Positions 1 through 7,940 of a stretch of DNA of 59,360 bases are shown here, piece after piece. The position numbers were made by a program, and so were the translations under genes. This stretch comes from an uncultured Porphyromonadaceae bacterium (GTDB taxonomy: Bacteria; Bacteroidota; Bacteroidia; Bacteroidales; Muribaculaceae). Position 1 is the stretch's first letter. Every line of letters begins with the position of its first letter. The notes under the pieces were generated by a model that did not search any database, was not told the origin of the DNA, and saw only the letters and a program-made list of their open reading frames with translations. The stretch is taken from contig CAMWMD010000015.1 in assembly GCA_947175265.1 (NCBI GenBank), forward strand, positions 1 to 59,360, written 5' to 3'.

Positions 1-1404
1 CTCACTTCTATCGGAAACGCTGCCTTTAGCGGTTGTAGCAACCTTACTTCCATTGTTTTGCCACAATCACTCACTTCTATCGGAAACGCTGCCTTTAGCG
101 GTTGTAGCAACCTTACTTCCATTGATTTGCCACTATCACTTAATTCTATCGGAGAGTATGCCTTTAGCGGTTGTACCAGCCTTAATTCCATTGTTTTGCC
201 GAATAACCTAGGGTCTGTTGCAGTTGGTATTTTTAGCGGTTGTACCAGCCTTAATTCCATTGTTTTACCCGAATCACTTACTTATATCAGAAACTATACC
301 TTTTATGAGTGTTCCAGTCTTACTTCCATTGTTTTGCCTAATAACCTGAATTACATTGGAGAAAGTGCATTCGATGGATGCTCCAGTCTCACCTCCATTG
401 ATTTGCCCGAATCACTTACTTCTATCGGAGATTATGCCTTTAGCAGATGTTCTAGTCTTGCTTCCATTGTTTTACCAAATAAACTGACTTCTATTGGAGG
501 CCTTGCCTTTAGTGAATGTACCGGTCTCACCTCCATTGTTTTGCCTCAATCACTTACTTCTATCGGAAAGCAAGCCTTTCAGAGATGTTCTAGCCTTGCT
601 TCCATTGTTTTACCAAATAAACTGACTTCTATTGAAGGCTATGTCTTTAGTGAATGTACCGGTCTTACCTCCATTGTTTTACCTGAATCACTTACTTCTA
701 TCGGATACTATGCCTTTAATGAATGTACCGGTCTTACCTCCATTATTTTGCCTGAATCACTTACTTATATCGGATCATCTGCCTTTAGCAGTTGTACCAA
801 CCTTACTTCCATTGATTTGCCTCAATCACTCACTTCTATCGGAAACGCTGCCTTTAGCGGTTGTAGTACTCTTACCTCCATTGTTTTACCAAATAAACTG
901 ACTTCTATTGAAGGCTATGTCTTTAGTGAATGTACCGGTCTTACCTCCATTGTTTTACCTGAATCACTTACTTCTATCGGATACTATGCCTTTAATGAAT
1001 GTACAGGTCTTACCTCCATTGTTTTACCTGAATCACTAATTGATATCGGAGGAAGTGCATTTAGTGGATGCACAGCTCTTAATTCTATTTATTATCCGGC
1101 TAAACAACCGATAAGTGGTGATTATAATATTTTTGATGATTCAGCCTATAACAATGCTACTCTATTTGTTAGGGAAGAGGCTATGGAGGAGATCTCAAAG
1201 ATTAGCCCCTGGAGTAGATTTGCTAATATTAAGGTTGGTGAATTTTCAGGTATCAATGATATTATTTCAGACATCGATCCTACACTCCCACTAAAAATTT
1301 TCAATCTAAGCGGACAATATTTAGGTAGTAATATTGAGGAACTACAAACCGGAACATTCATTGTAAAACAGGGTAATAGAGTTAGAAAGATTATTGTGAA
1401 ATAG
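1..1404 (+). CDS. BspA-like leucine-rich-repeat surface protein, 5' truncated by window edge
   Basis: The reading frame is open from the first base, so the start lies outside the window; an apparent TTG start at 58 is only an artefact of the edge. The product is a run of about sixteen 23-residue units of the LRR_5/BspA type, with a core like LPxSLTSIGxxAFSGC and a conserved F, C and I/V in each unit. After the repeats comes a region of about 110 residues ending in a strand-rich tail (IFNLSGQYLG...GTFIVKQG) like the C-terminal tails of exported Bacteroidales proteins. BspA-like proteins are cell-surface or secreted and often bind host or bacterial partners; the ligand here is unknown. The signal peptide would be upstream of the window. 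Confidence 0.9.
   Translation, partial: LTSIGNAAFSGCSNLTSIVLPQSLTSIGNAAFSGCSNLTSIDLPLSLNSIGEYAFSGCTSLNSIVLPNNLGSVAVGIFSGCTSLNSIVLPESLTYIRNYTFYECSSLTSIVLPNNLNYIGESAFDGCSSLTSIDLPESLTSIGDYAFSRCSSLASIVLPNKLTSIGGLAFSECTGLTSIVLPQSLTSIGKQAFQRCSSLASIVLPNKLTSIEGYVFSECTGLTSIVLPESLTSIGYYAFNECTGLTSIILPESLTYIGSSAFSSCTNLTSIDLPQSLTSIGNAAFSGCSTLTSIVLPNKLTSIEGYVFSECTGLTSIVLPESLTSIGYYAFNECTGLTSIVLPESLIDIGGSAFSGCTALNSIYYPAKQPISGDYNIFDDSAYNNATLFVREEAMEEISKISPWSRFANIKVGEFSGINDIISDIDPTLPLKIFNLSGQYLGSNIEELQTGTFIVKQGNRVRKIIVK
601..1004 (+). repeat. Long exact direct repeats inside the LRR gene
   Basis: Bases 601-728 and 877-1004 are identical over 128 bp and are offset by 276 bp, exactly four 69-bp LRR units. A second near-exact repeat joins 1-55 with 70-124. 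Identity at the DNA level, beyond that needed to conserve the protein motif, points to recent unit duplication or gene conversion, so unit number is likely to vary between strains. Confidence 0.9.
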
Positions 1405-1499
1405 ATTATAAATTTCAAATCCATCTTTTGTGTTTCATATTTAGGAAGGATTAATAAATCTTTTTTAATTTTCAAAATACTGCAATTTTACTATACGGC

Positions 1500-1563
1500 T
1501 AAGCCTTATTAAAAGAAATCGGTAATCTTCATAAAAATTACCGATTTCTTTTAATAAGGCTTA
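1500..1563. terminator. 27-bp perfect inverted repeat, probable bidirectional terminator
   Basis: The arms 1500-1526 and 1537-1563 are perfectly complementary with a 10-base loop. It sits about 100 bases after the LRR gene stop and upstream of the next promoter. The arm contains A-rich and T-rich stretches but no clean T-run follows outside the stem. Termination is the simplest role; the stem is longer than most intrinsic terminators in this window. The rest of 1405-1695 shows no gene. Confidence 0.65.
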
Positions 1564-1695
1564 ATTTCAACCTTTTTGCACCTAAATACTATTTCAAGCA
1601 ATTTGCTTCAAGCAATGATATAACCTACATCCGTGTTATACTCTCTCCTTTCCCTAATATTACAAATTACATACTTTCCAAGGTTTCGTAGACTC

Positions 1696-1726
1696 TTGAT
1701 TTTCTGATAAAATTATGTTAACTTTG
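1696..1726 (+). promoter_or_regulatory. Bacteroidota-type promoter for the AlbA_2 gene
   Basis: TTG at 1696-1698, a 20-base spacer and TAACTTTG at 1719-1726 match the Bacteroidota sigma factor consensus (-33 TTTG, -7 TAnnTTTG). It lies about 60 bases before the ATG at 1787. Confidence 0.7.
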
Positions 1727-1786
1727 TAATTTAAATATCAATATTTACGCCGGAATTATTGCGCGTTAAATCAGGGGTTGTTGAAA

Positions 1787-3448
1787 ATGGCAGGTTTTGA
1801 TTTAAACAGACTCAGTGAGTACAGAGAACATAATCAACTTGAAGCTAAGAGAGCAAAAGGCGGTTTCCCGGGTTCTTTCTGGGAAACATATTCGGCTTTT
1901 GCAAATACCAACGGGGGAATAATTCTGCTTGGCGTAAAAGAAGAAAAAGACGGTAGACTTGTCCCGGAGGATGTAGATGTAGAGAAACTTCAGAAAGACT
2001 TCTGGAACATGGTCAATAACCGCCAGAAGATAAGCGCAAATATTGTCACTCACAGCATGGTCAACCCGGAAGATCTTGATGGAAAAAAGATTCTTGTGAT
2101 TCGCGTTCCTCGTGCTGAACGAACTGCTCGTCCCGTTTATACCGGAATGGACCCCAAATCCGGTACTTTCCGCCGTAATCATGAGGGTGATTATCATTGC
2201 TCTCTTGATGAGATGGCTCTGATGTTCCGCGATGCTGCCTATGCGACTCAGGATTCAAAGGTGCTTGATAAAATGGACATGTCTGTGTTCTGTCTGGATA
2301 CAGTAAGACGTTATCGCAACTTCTTCAGTTCCACCCATATCAACCATCTTTGGAATAATGAAGACAATGAGATGTTTCTGCGTAAAGTCGGAGCAATCGC
2401 AATAGGCGAGGATGGCAAATATCACCCTACGGCTGCCGGCTTGCTGATGTTTGGCTATGAATATGAGATAACACGCGAATTTCCTAACTATTTTCTTGAT
2501 TACCAAGAGAACCGTTCGTTAGGATCAACACGTTGGACAGACCGCATCGTATCCACCTCCGGCGATTGGAGTGGCAATGTGTTCGACTTCGTGATCGAGG
2601 CCTTGGGACGAATGCAGCAGGGTCTTAAAGTCCCCTTTGTTCTTAAGGGCAACTTTCGTGTGGATGACACCCCTATTCATAAACTTCTTCGTGAAGCCAT
2701 AACGAATGCCTGCGTCCATTCAGATTTCTATGGCCGTCAGGGATTGGTTATACAAAAGTCAGAAAACGGCTATCGTCTTTCAAATCCCGGCACAGTGCGC
2801 ATATCTATCTCAGATGCGGTGGAAGGAGGGATCTCTGACCCTCGCAACGGTATCATGTTAAAGATATTCTCGTTGATAGAGTTTGGAGAACGGGCCGGAA
2901 GTGGGCTCAGTGGGATTTGCTCGCGGTGGGAGAAAGTATATCACACTCCTGTCTGTTTTGAGGAGACTCACAAAAACGGCGTAGACCGTACTGTTCTTAC
3001 ACTCTCTACTGGAGGTAACGACCAAGATGTGAAGGCTATGCTCGAACTCTATGGTGACATGGTTGATACAACTATCCCCCAAACCGTAAATAGAGATAAT
3101 TATAGTATTAATGAAACTGTTAGTGAAACCCTAAATGAACCCCAAAAAGCGGTTCAAGAGGTTCATGAACCCCTAAGTGGACCCCAAAAAACGGTTCAAG
3201 AGATTCACGGACTCCAAAATGGACCCCAAAAAACGGTTCAAGAGGTTCATGACTACCTAAGTGGATCCCCAAATGCCCCCCTAAGATTATTGGATATAAT
3301 CAGAAAGAATCCCAAAATCACAAAGGCGATTCTTGCAGATATGTTAGGGGTATCAGCTTCTACTCTCAAACGGTGGCTCAAAGCAAATAAGGTTGTCTGG
3401 ATTGGTCATTCCAAGAATGGTCACTGGGAAATTCAGGATGCCGGGTAG
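1787..3448 (+). CDS. AlbA_2/Schlafen-type ATP-binding transcriptional regulator
   Basis: The N-terminal part (E-x-N-Q-L-E-A-K-R, then FANTNGGIILLGVKE) is the AlbA_2 (Schlafen AAA_4) domain. The middle part (LREAITNACVHSDF, GRQGLVIQ) matches the C-terminal ATP-binding HATPase_c_4 region of this family, and the last 60 residues (TKAILADMLGVSASTLKRWLK) form a helix-turn-helix. Between them is a linker with at least three imperfect repeats of the type GPQKTVQEVHE. The family is annotated as putative regulators or helicase-like proteins; the target is unknown. I prefer the ATG at 1787 over an upstream TTG at 1778, since the AlbA_2 start is intact either way. The gene is monocistronic, ending in a terminator. 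Confidence 0.85.
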   Translation: MAGFDLNRLSEYREHNQLEAKRAKGGFPGSFWETYSAFANTNGGIILLGVKEEKDGRLVPEDVDVEKLQKDFWNMVNNRQKISANIVTHSMVNPEDLDGKKILVIRVPRAERTARPVYTGMDPKSGTFRRNHEGDYHCSLDEMALMFRDAAYATQDSKVLDKMDMSVFCLDTVRRYRNFFSSTHINHLWNNEDNEMFLRKVGAIAIGEDGKYHPTAAGLLMFGYEYEITREFPNYFLDYQENRSLGSTRWTDRIVSTSGDWSGNVFDFVIEALGRMQQGLKVPFVLKGNFRVDDTPIHKLLREAITNACVHSDFYGRQGLVIQKSENGYRLSNPGTVRISISDAVEGGISDPRNGIMLKIFSLIEFGERAGSGLSGICSRWEKVYHTPVCFEETHKNGVDRTVLTLSTGGNDQDVKAMLELYGDMVDTTIPQTVNRDNYSINETVSETLNEPQKAVQEVHEPLSGPQKTVQEIHGLQNGPQKTVQEVHDYLSGSPNAPLRLLDIIRKNPKITKAILADMLGVSASTLKRWLKANKVVWIGHSKNGHWEIQDAG

Positions 3449-3453
3449 CAAAA

Positions 3454-3487
3454 AAGGGAATGGCATCTTGCGATTTGCCATTCCCTT
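3454..3487. terminator. Intrinsic terminator between convergent genes
   Basis: A perfect 12-bp stem (3454-3465 with 3476-3487) and 10-base loop lies six bases after the AlbA_2 gene stop. An A-run precedes it, so on the minus strand the stem is followed by T residues; it probably serves both this gene and the convergent transporter gene ending at 3512. Confidence 0.75.
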
Positions 3488-3511
3488 ATATTTAATTTTA
3501 TATTGTCGCTT

Positions 3512-4486
3512 TTAGAATGCGTTGAGGCAAAGACCTGTAATCCAAATCCACAACGGACAGAATCCGATGAAGAGTATCACTGAAAGTGTCAGTGATGATG
3601 TACCGGTGGCTACGTATGTATTATATTCGTCAGCGATGATGATACCTGAGAATGCCGGCGGCAATGCGGCAGCAACAACAAGCATCTTAAGGTTCAATGG
3701 ATCCATCTTGAATACAAGACCGAGAATCAATACCACTGCCGGCATAAGGATCATCTTCATGATAGAACCGAGAATTGCCTGCCAGTTGATCTGAATCTTG
3801 ATGGCTGAAAGTGTGATACCGGCTGAGAACACTGCCATTGAAGCGTTTGCCTTTGCTATAAGATCAAATGAAGGACTAAGCTCTTTTGGCCATGGAATTC
3901 CGACTACAACCCAAATCACTGCAAGGATTGGAGCCCATGCGACCGGCTGCTCAAGTGCATGGAGTACAGGTTTCCAGGCACTCTCCTTCTTTGTGCTTCC
4001 GGGATTCTGTTTCTCCAGAGAGGCATTCATCAATGAAAGACCCACCGGAATACCGATGGCGTTAACCACGATACCTACGATTGCAACAACAAGAGCCACA
4101 GCGGGAGATGTTCCGAATATAGGCTCCAGAACGGCAAAACCGAGGAAGCCGATTGTCGGCGAACCACTGATCAAGGCTGAAACGGCAGCATCTGCACCTG
4201 TATTCTTTTTAAAACAGTATTTGAAAACAAAATATACTGCCATGAAACATGCCATGATGCCCACGGCTGACACGATTGTCAGCTTAATATCTTTTACAAG
4301 GTCTTCACGCGAAGCCTGCACAATTGACACAAACAAAGCTGCCGGAAGGGCGAAGTCAAGCACGACCTTATTAAACTTCTTTGCGTCTTCGCCACTGAAT
4401 GCCCCTTTCTTGCCCGAAATATAACCTGCAAGCATCACAACGATAATAGGGACAATGGCATATAATATGACGTGAGAAATATCCAT
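3512..4486 (-). CDS. AEC (auxin efflux carrier) family transporter of the oxalate operon
   Basis: This 324-residue integral membrane protein has about ten hydrophobic segments and the AEC/Mem_trans layout of two five-helix halves. The first half begins ILYAIVPIIVVMLAGYISG and the conserved segment LDFALPAALF follows. It is the third gene after frc and oxc on the same strand. In Escherichia coli the frc-oxc cluster contains YfdV, also an AEC protein, which supports a role here in oxalate uptake, formate export or exchange. That assignment is by context: AEC proteins have broad, poorly known substrates and OxlT, the classical oxalate:formate antiporter, belongs to a different family. No signal of truncation. 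Confidence 0.85.
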   Translation of the reverse strand: MDISHVILYAIVPIIVVMLAGYISGKKGAFSGEDAKKFNKVVLDFALPAALFVSIVQASREDLVKDIKLTIVSAVGIMACFMAVYFVFKYCFKKNTGADAAVSALISGSPTIGFLGFAVLEPIFGTSPAVALVVAIVGIVVNAIGIPVGLSLMNASLEKQNPGSTKKESAWKPVLHALEQPVAWAPILAVIWVVVGIPWPKELSPSFDLIAKANASMAVFSAGITLSAIKIQINWQAILGSIMKMILMPAVVLILGLVFKMDPLNLKMLVVAAALPPAFSGIIIADEYNTYVATGTSSLTLSVILFIGFCPLWIWITGLCLNAF

Positions 4487-4505
4487 TGTTTTTTATAAAT
4501 TAAAA

Positions 4506-4550
4506 GGTGTCGTCCGAAGGTATCTGCTAAGCATTCCCTCAGACGACACC
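4506..4550 (-). other. Stem-loop in the oxc-transporter intergenic region
   Basis: GGTGTCGTC at 4506-4514 pairs with GACGACACC at 4542-4550 around a 27-base loop. It lies between oxc and the transporter gene without a following T-run on the minus strand, so mRNA processing, 3'-end protection or partial attenuation is more likely than full termination. Confidence 0.5.
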
Positions 4551-4582
4551 GGATAGTCAATAATATGAATTTCTATATCTTT

Positions 4583-6322
4583 TTACACCGTGTAATCTAC
4601 AAGTGGTGTCGGATTCAGATATCCGATATGTCCTGATTCCTTACCTGCATCAGCAGCAAGCTGAACATCAATAAGTGCAGGTTTCTTACTTGCTATCGCT
4701 TCAGTCAGTACTTTCTGCAAATCGGCTACATTGTCGACCCTATAATTGGCAGCACCGAATGCTTCTCCAATCTTGTTATACTGAGCATTAATGTCAAGCG
4801 TAGTAGGAGCGGGTGCATCACCACCGGAAGGATTAACACCTATACCATTATAAATACCGCCGTTGTTGAAGACAACCACTGTTACAGGAAGGTTAAATCG
4901 GCAGATAGTGGCAAAGTCCATTCCTGAGAAACCGAATGCTGAATCACCTTCAATGGCAACTACGCTCTTTCCGGTTGCAACTGCGGCTCCAACGCAAGAA
5001 CCCATGCCCATACCCATGATCGACCAACTTGCACAATCCACTCGATGACGTGGGAGATATTGGTCAATAGTGTCGCGGGTATCATCAAGAGTATTAGCAC
5101 CCTCATTGACAAGGATTATATCCGGGTTTGCCTTAAGAATAGGTTTGATTGCTGAAAGCGCACTCCAATGGTTCATCGGCATTACCTTTGAGGCTTCTGC
5201 AAGACGAGCTTCAAATTTGGCATTCTTCTCCTTGGTCTCGGCCTGAAGTTTAGCAAGCCAAGCCGGATCCGCCGCCATCTTCTTTCCCTTCATAGCCTCA
5301 AGTATCATTGCCAGAGACTGACCCATATCGCCTACTACCGGAGCGGCAATCGGAACATTACGGTCAATTTCCTGTGGCTCAACTTCGAGCTGAATAAACT
5401 TACCGTCCGGATTCCATTTTCCTTTACCGAATGAGAGCATCCAGTTGATACGGGCACCAATCACCATCACAACGTCTGCTTCCTCCATAATGGTAGAACG
5501 GCAACTCAATGCGCTCAGTGGAGCATCGTCAGGCAAAAGACCTTTTGCCATCGACATTGAATAATAAGGGATGTTGTAGGTCTCTACCAACTCCTTGAGT
5601 TGATCCTCGACCTGTGCGTAGGAAGCTCCCTTACCGAGAAGGATAGCTGGCTTCTTGGCATTTGTAAGAAGCTCTACTGCGCGTTCTACAGATTCCTTAT
5701 TGGGAGCGACCTCCGAATAGATGTCTACGGGAGAATAGAAAAGTTTCTCTGCCTCCTTGGCATCCATTATCTCACCGAGTGCCGGAGTGGTCATATCGAT
5801 ATATACGCCACCGGGACGACCTGTCACTGCTGCACGGTAAGCGCGTGCTACGGCTGAGGGGATATCCTTTGCGTATGAGCAACGGAAGGCGGCCTTCACG
5901 AGCGGACGGGCAGTGTTCAACTGGTCAAGCTGCTCGTATGTTCCCACGTTCATGTCTACCATTGTCGGGTCAGAAGCGCCTGAAATCTGAATCATAGGAT
6001 AACAGTTGACAGTAGCGTTTGCTGTCGCTGTCAGACCATTCATAAAGCCAAGTGATGACACTGTAAGAAGTACACCGGGTTTCTTTGTGAGGAAGCCGTA
6101 AGTAGCCGCTGCCATACCGGCCTGCTGCTCAAAACGGAATCCATAGAAGTTCATCCCCACTTTCTGCATTGCGTAGGCAGCCTCCGTGACCGGGATACCT
6201 ACAAGACCGAACACATCATTCAGTCCGAGCCGACGGAGAGATTCCGCCAATATATACATACCGGTCACCTGTTCCGGGAATTTCGGAGCATCAGTTGCGG
6301 CAGTTGTTGTTTTATTTTCCAT
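4583..6322 (-). CDS. oxc: Oxalyl-CoA decarboxylase
   Basis: This thiamine-diphosphate enzyme converts oxalyl-CoA to formyl-CoA and CO2 (EC 4.1.1.8). Its 579 residues agree with the usual length of about 565. The catalytic Glu of the pyrimidine-domain is E65 (FEQQAGMAAATYGF), and the ThDP/Mg binding motif begins at G459-D460 (GDSAFGFSG) and ends with NNGGIY, the form seen in known oxalyl-CoA decarboxylases rather than in acetolactate synthases. The central domain carries the nucleotide-binding segment (KPAILLGKGASYA). It is downstream of frc by about 106 bases, which hold a stem-loop, and upstream of an AEC transporter, so the three form one operon. Formyl-CoA produced here is recycled by Frc. 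Confidence 0.96.
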   Translation of the reverse strand: MENKTTTAATDAPKFPEQVTGMYILAESLRRLGLNDVFGLVGIPVTEAAYAMQKVGMNFYGFRFEQQAGMAAATYGFLTKKPGVLLTVSSLGFMNGLTATANATVNCYPMIQISGASDPTMVDMNVGTYEQLDQLNTARPLVKAAFRCSYAKDIPSAVARAYRAAVTGRPGGVYIDMTTPALGEIMDAKEAEKLFYSPVDIYSEVAPNKESVERAVELLTNAKKPAILLGKGASYAQVEDQLKELVETYNIPYYSMSMAKGLLPDDAPLSALSCRSTIMEEADVVMVIGARINWMLSFGKGKWNPDGKFIQLEVEPQEIDRNVPIAAPVVGDMGQSLAMILEAMKGKKMAADPAWLAKLQAETKEKNAKFEARLAEASKVMPMNHWSALSAIKPILKANPDIILVNEGANTLDDTRDTIDQYLPRHRVDCASWSIMGMGMGSCVGAAVATGKSVVAIEGDSAFGFSGMDFATICRFNLPVTVVVFNNGGIYNGIGVNPSGGDAPAPTTLDINAQYNKIGEAFGAANYRVDNVADLQKVLTEAIASKKPALIDVQLAADAGKESGHIGYLNPTPLVDYTV

Positions 6323-6352
6323 AATTTGTAAGAAATCTAATTTTTAATTTAG

Positions 6353-6396
6353 TTGCAATTGCTTCTCTGGAAGAGTCCGGACAGAAGCAATTACAA
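6353..6396 (-). other. Stem-loop between frc and oxc
   Basis: The arms 6353-6366 and 6383-6396 pair over 14 positions with a single mismatch (core AATTGCTTCT/AGAAGCAATT), 16-base loop. No T-run follows on the minus strand. Probably an intercistronic mRNA structure that sets the relative levels of frc and oxc. Confidence 0.5.
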
Positions 6397-6428
6397 TCTT
6401 TAGTTTACCATTCTCAAATTTAAATTTC

Positions 6429-7742
6429 TTACATCTGACCGTCTGCAAGAGGTTCTGTTGTTCCATTCTTAGCAAATGAAGCAATCTGATCATCAGTATA
6501 ACCGAGTGATTTAAGAATTTCCTCATTATTTCCGCCAAGCTTAGGAGCAGGACCGTATGTAGGCTGGTAATTTGACATTGTGAAAGGACAACCTACAGTA
6601 ACGAATTCACCGATTTCACCACCCTGATTGATTCTTACGAGTGTGTTACCGTCATAGTTGCTTTCGTCTGTCATGATCTCCTTAGTAGAAAGAACCGGAC
6701 CTACAGGCACACCTGCCTTGCCAAGAATTTCAGTAACCTCGAATTTGGTCTTATCGGCAGTCCATTCACCGATTCTCTTATATATTTCCTGTTTGTGGCG
6801 GTCACGCGCATCTGCGGTATTGAAATCAGGATTTGTCAACCAATCAGTAAAGCCTGTAGCCTTGCAGAAGAGTTCAAAATCTTTAGCGCCACGCTGAAGA
6901 ATTACGTATACATAGTTGTTGGCGTCAACCTCTGAATCATACTGTCCCGCAGGCTTACATTTGTATGTCCATCCGAGCACGCCACCTCCCTCGATATTTC
7001 CGGCACGTGGTACACAGTCGCCAAACTGACCGTTAGGATACTGTGGGAACTGGGTCAGATAGCCAATCTTGTCAAGTGTAAGCTGGTCGCGTGTCTTGAT
7101 ACGGCAAAGGTTAAGACATGCATTGTGCATTGACTGATATACGTAGCATCCTTCTCCTGTGCGCTCACGCTGCTGAAGGGCGGCGAGAAGACCGATAAGA
7201 AGGTGCATACCTGTGTTGGAGTCACCAAGGGCTGCGCCACTCTGTGTCGGGATATTGTATTCTCCGTCAAACCAGCCTGTTGTGGAGGCCGCAGCGGCTG
7301 TCACCTGTGCGATAGGCTCGTAAGCCTTAAGGTCTTTATATTTTGAGGAAAGGGGGAAACCCTTGATGGTTCCGTAGATACATTTAGGATTCAATTCATG
7401 CACCACTTCCCAGGAGAAACCGAGTTTATCCATTGCTCCCGGATGAAGATTCTCTACGAAGATATCTGCCTCTTTGATAAGTTTGGTGAGGATCTCCTTT
7501 CCGTCAGGTGTCTTGGCATCAAGTGTGAGCGACTTCTTGTCGGAGTTCAACTGTAGGAAGTAATATGAAGGCAATTTCGGATTAAACTGAAGTTCATCAC
7601 GAGTTGCATCGCCCACACCCGGACGTTCAATCTTTATCACGTCTGCTCCAAGCCATGCGAGCATCTGTGTACATGAGGGACCTGATTGGACTTCTGTGAA
7701 GTCTACGACTTTGATACCGCTAAGCGGTGCTGTGTTATTCAT
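6429..7742 (-). CDS. frc: Formyl-CoA:oxalate CoA-transferase
   Basis: A class III CoA-transferase (CaiB/BaiF family) that moves CoA from formyl-CoA to oxalate, giving oxalyl-CoA and formate (EC 2.8.3.16). The 437 residues start with the family signature GIKVVDFTEVQSGP, which contains the formyl-CoA transferase-type VQSGP rather than the more general AGP. The catalytic Asp is D174 in ALGDSNTGMH, corresponding to Asp169 of the Oxalobacter enzyme. The C-terminal GNNEEILKSLGYTDDQI is also typical. First gene of the oxalate operon. No clear Bacteroidota -7 box was found in the 198 bases upstream. Confidence 0.96.
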   Translation of the reverse strand: MNNTAPLSGIKVVDFTEVQSGPSCTQMLAWLGADVIKIERPGVGDATRDELQFNPKLPSYYFLQLNSDKKSLTLDAKTPDGKEILTKLIKEADIFVENLHPGAMDKLGFSWEVVHELNPKCIYGTIKGFPLSSKYKDLKAYEPIAQVTAAAASTTGWFDGEYNIPTQSGAALGDSNTGMHLLIGLLAALQQRERTGEGCYVYQSMHNACLNLCRIKTRDQLTLDKIGYLTQFPQYPNGQFGDCVPRAGNIEGGGVLGWTYKCKPAGQYDSEVDANNYVYVILQRGAKDFELFCKATGFTDWLTNPDFNTADARDRHKQEIYKRIGEWTADKTKFEVTEILGKAGVPVGPVLSTKEIMTDESNYDGNTLVRINQGGEIGEFVTVGCPFTMSNYQPTYGPAPKLGGNNEEILKSLGYTDDQIASFAKNGTTEPLADGQM

Positions 7743-7876
7743 AATAATAATTGTTTATAGATTCGTGTTTTTTATAGTTTATCGCAGAAATCTTTGTTCA
7801 TCACTGGCTCATCCGCGATTCATAAAATAAACAACCAAAACGAATAGAAAGTTGCTTTTTTAAGAAAATTTTTATT

Positions 7877-7905
7877 AAAAAAAGCGCAAGTCTGAAACCT
7901 TGCGC
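7877..7905 (-). terminator. Intrinsic terminator of the sigma/anti-sigma/receptor operon
   Basis: GCGCAAG at 7884-7890 pairs with CTTGCGC at 7899-7905; on the minus strand the stem is followed by seven T residues (7883 to 7877). It lies 36 bases after the stop of the outer-membrane protein gene. The remainder of 7743-7940 shows no gene. Confidence 0.8.
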
Positions 7906-7940
7906 CTAAAACCTAAAGCCTTGAGCCTCGAGCCTCAAAC

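Noticed and set aside
58..90. TTG start for the first frame
   Set aside because: The frame is open to base 1 with repeat sequence, so the gene is truncated by the window, not started there.
601..1004. CRISPR array in the repeated left end
   Set aside because: Repeats are in-frame LRR codons, not short palindromic repeats with unique spacers.
3798..4424. 208-residue plus-strand frame in the transporter gene
   Set aside because: Antisense shadow of a membrane protein gene, no recognisable domain.
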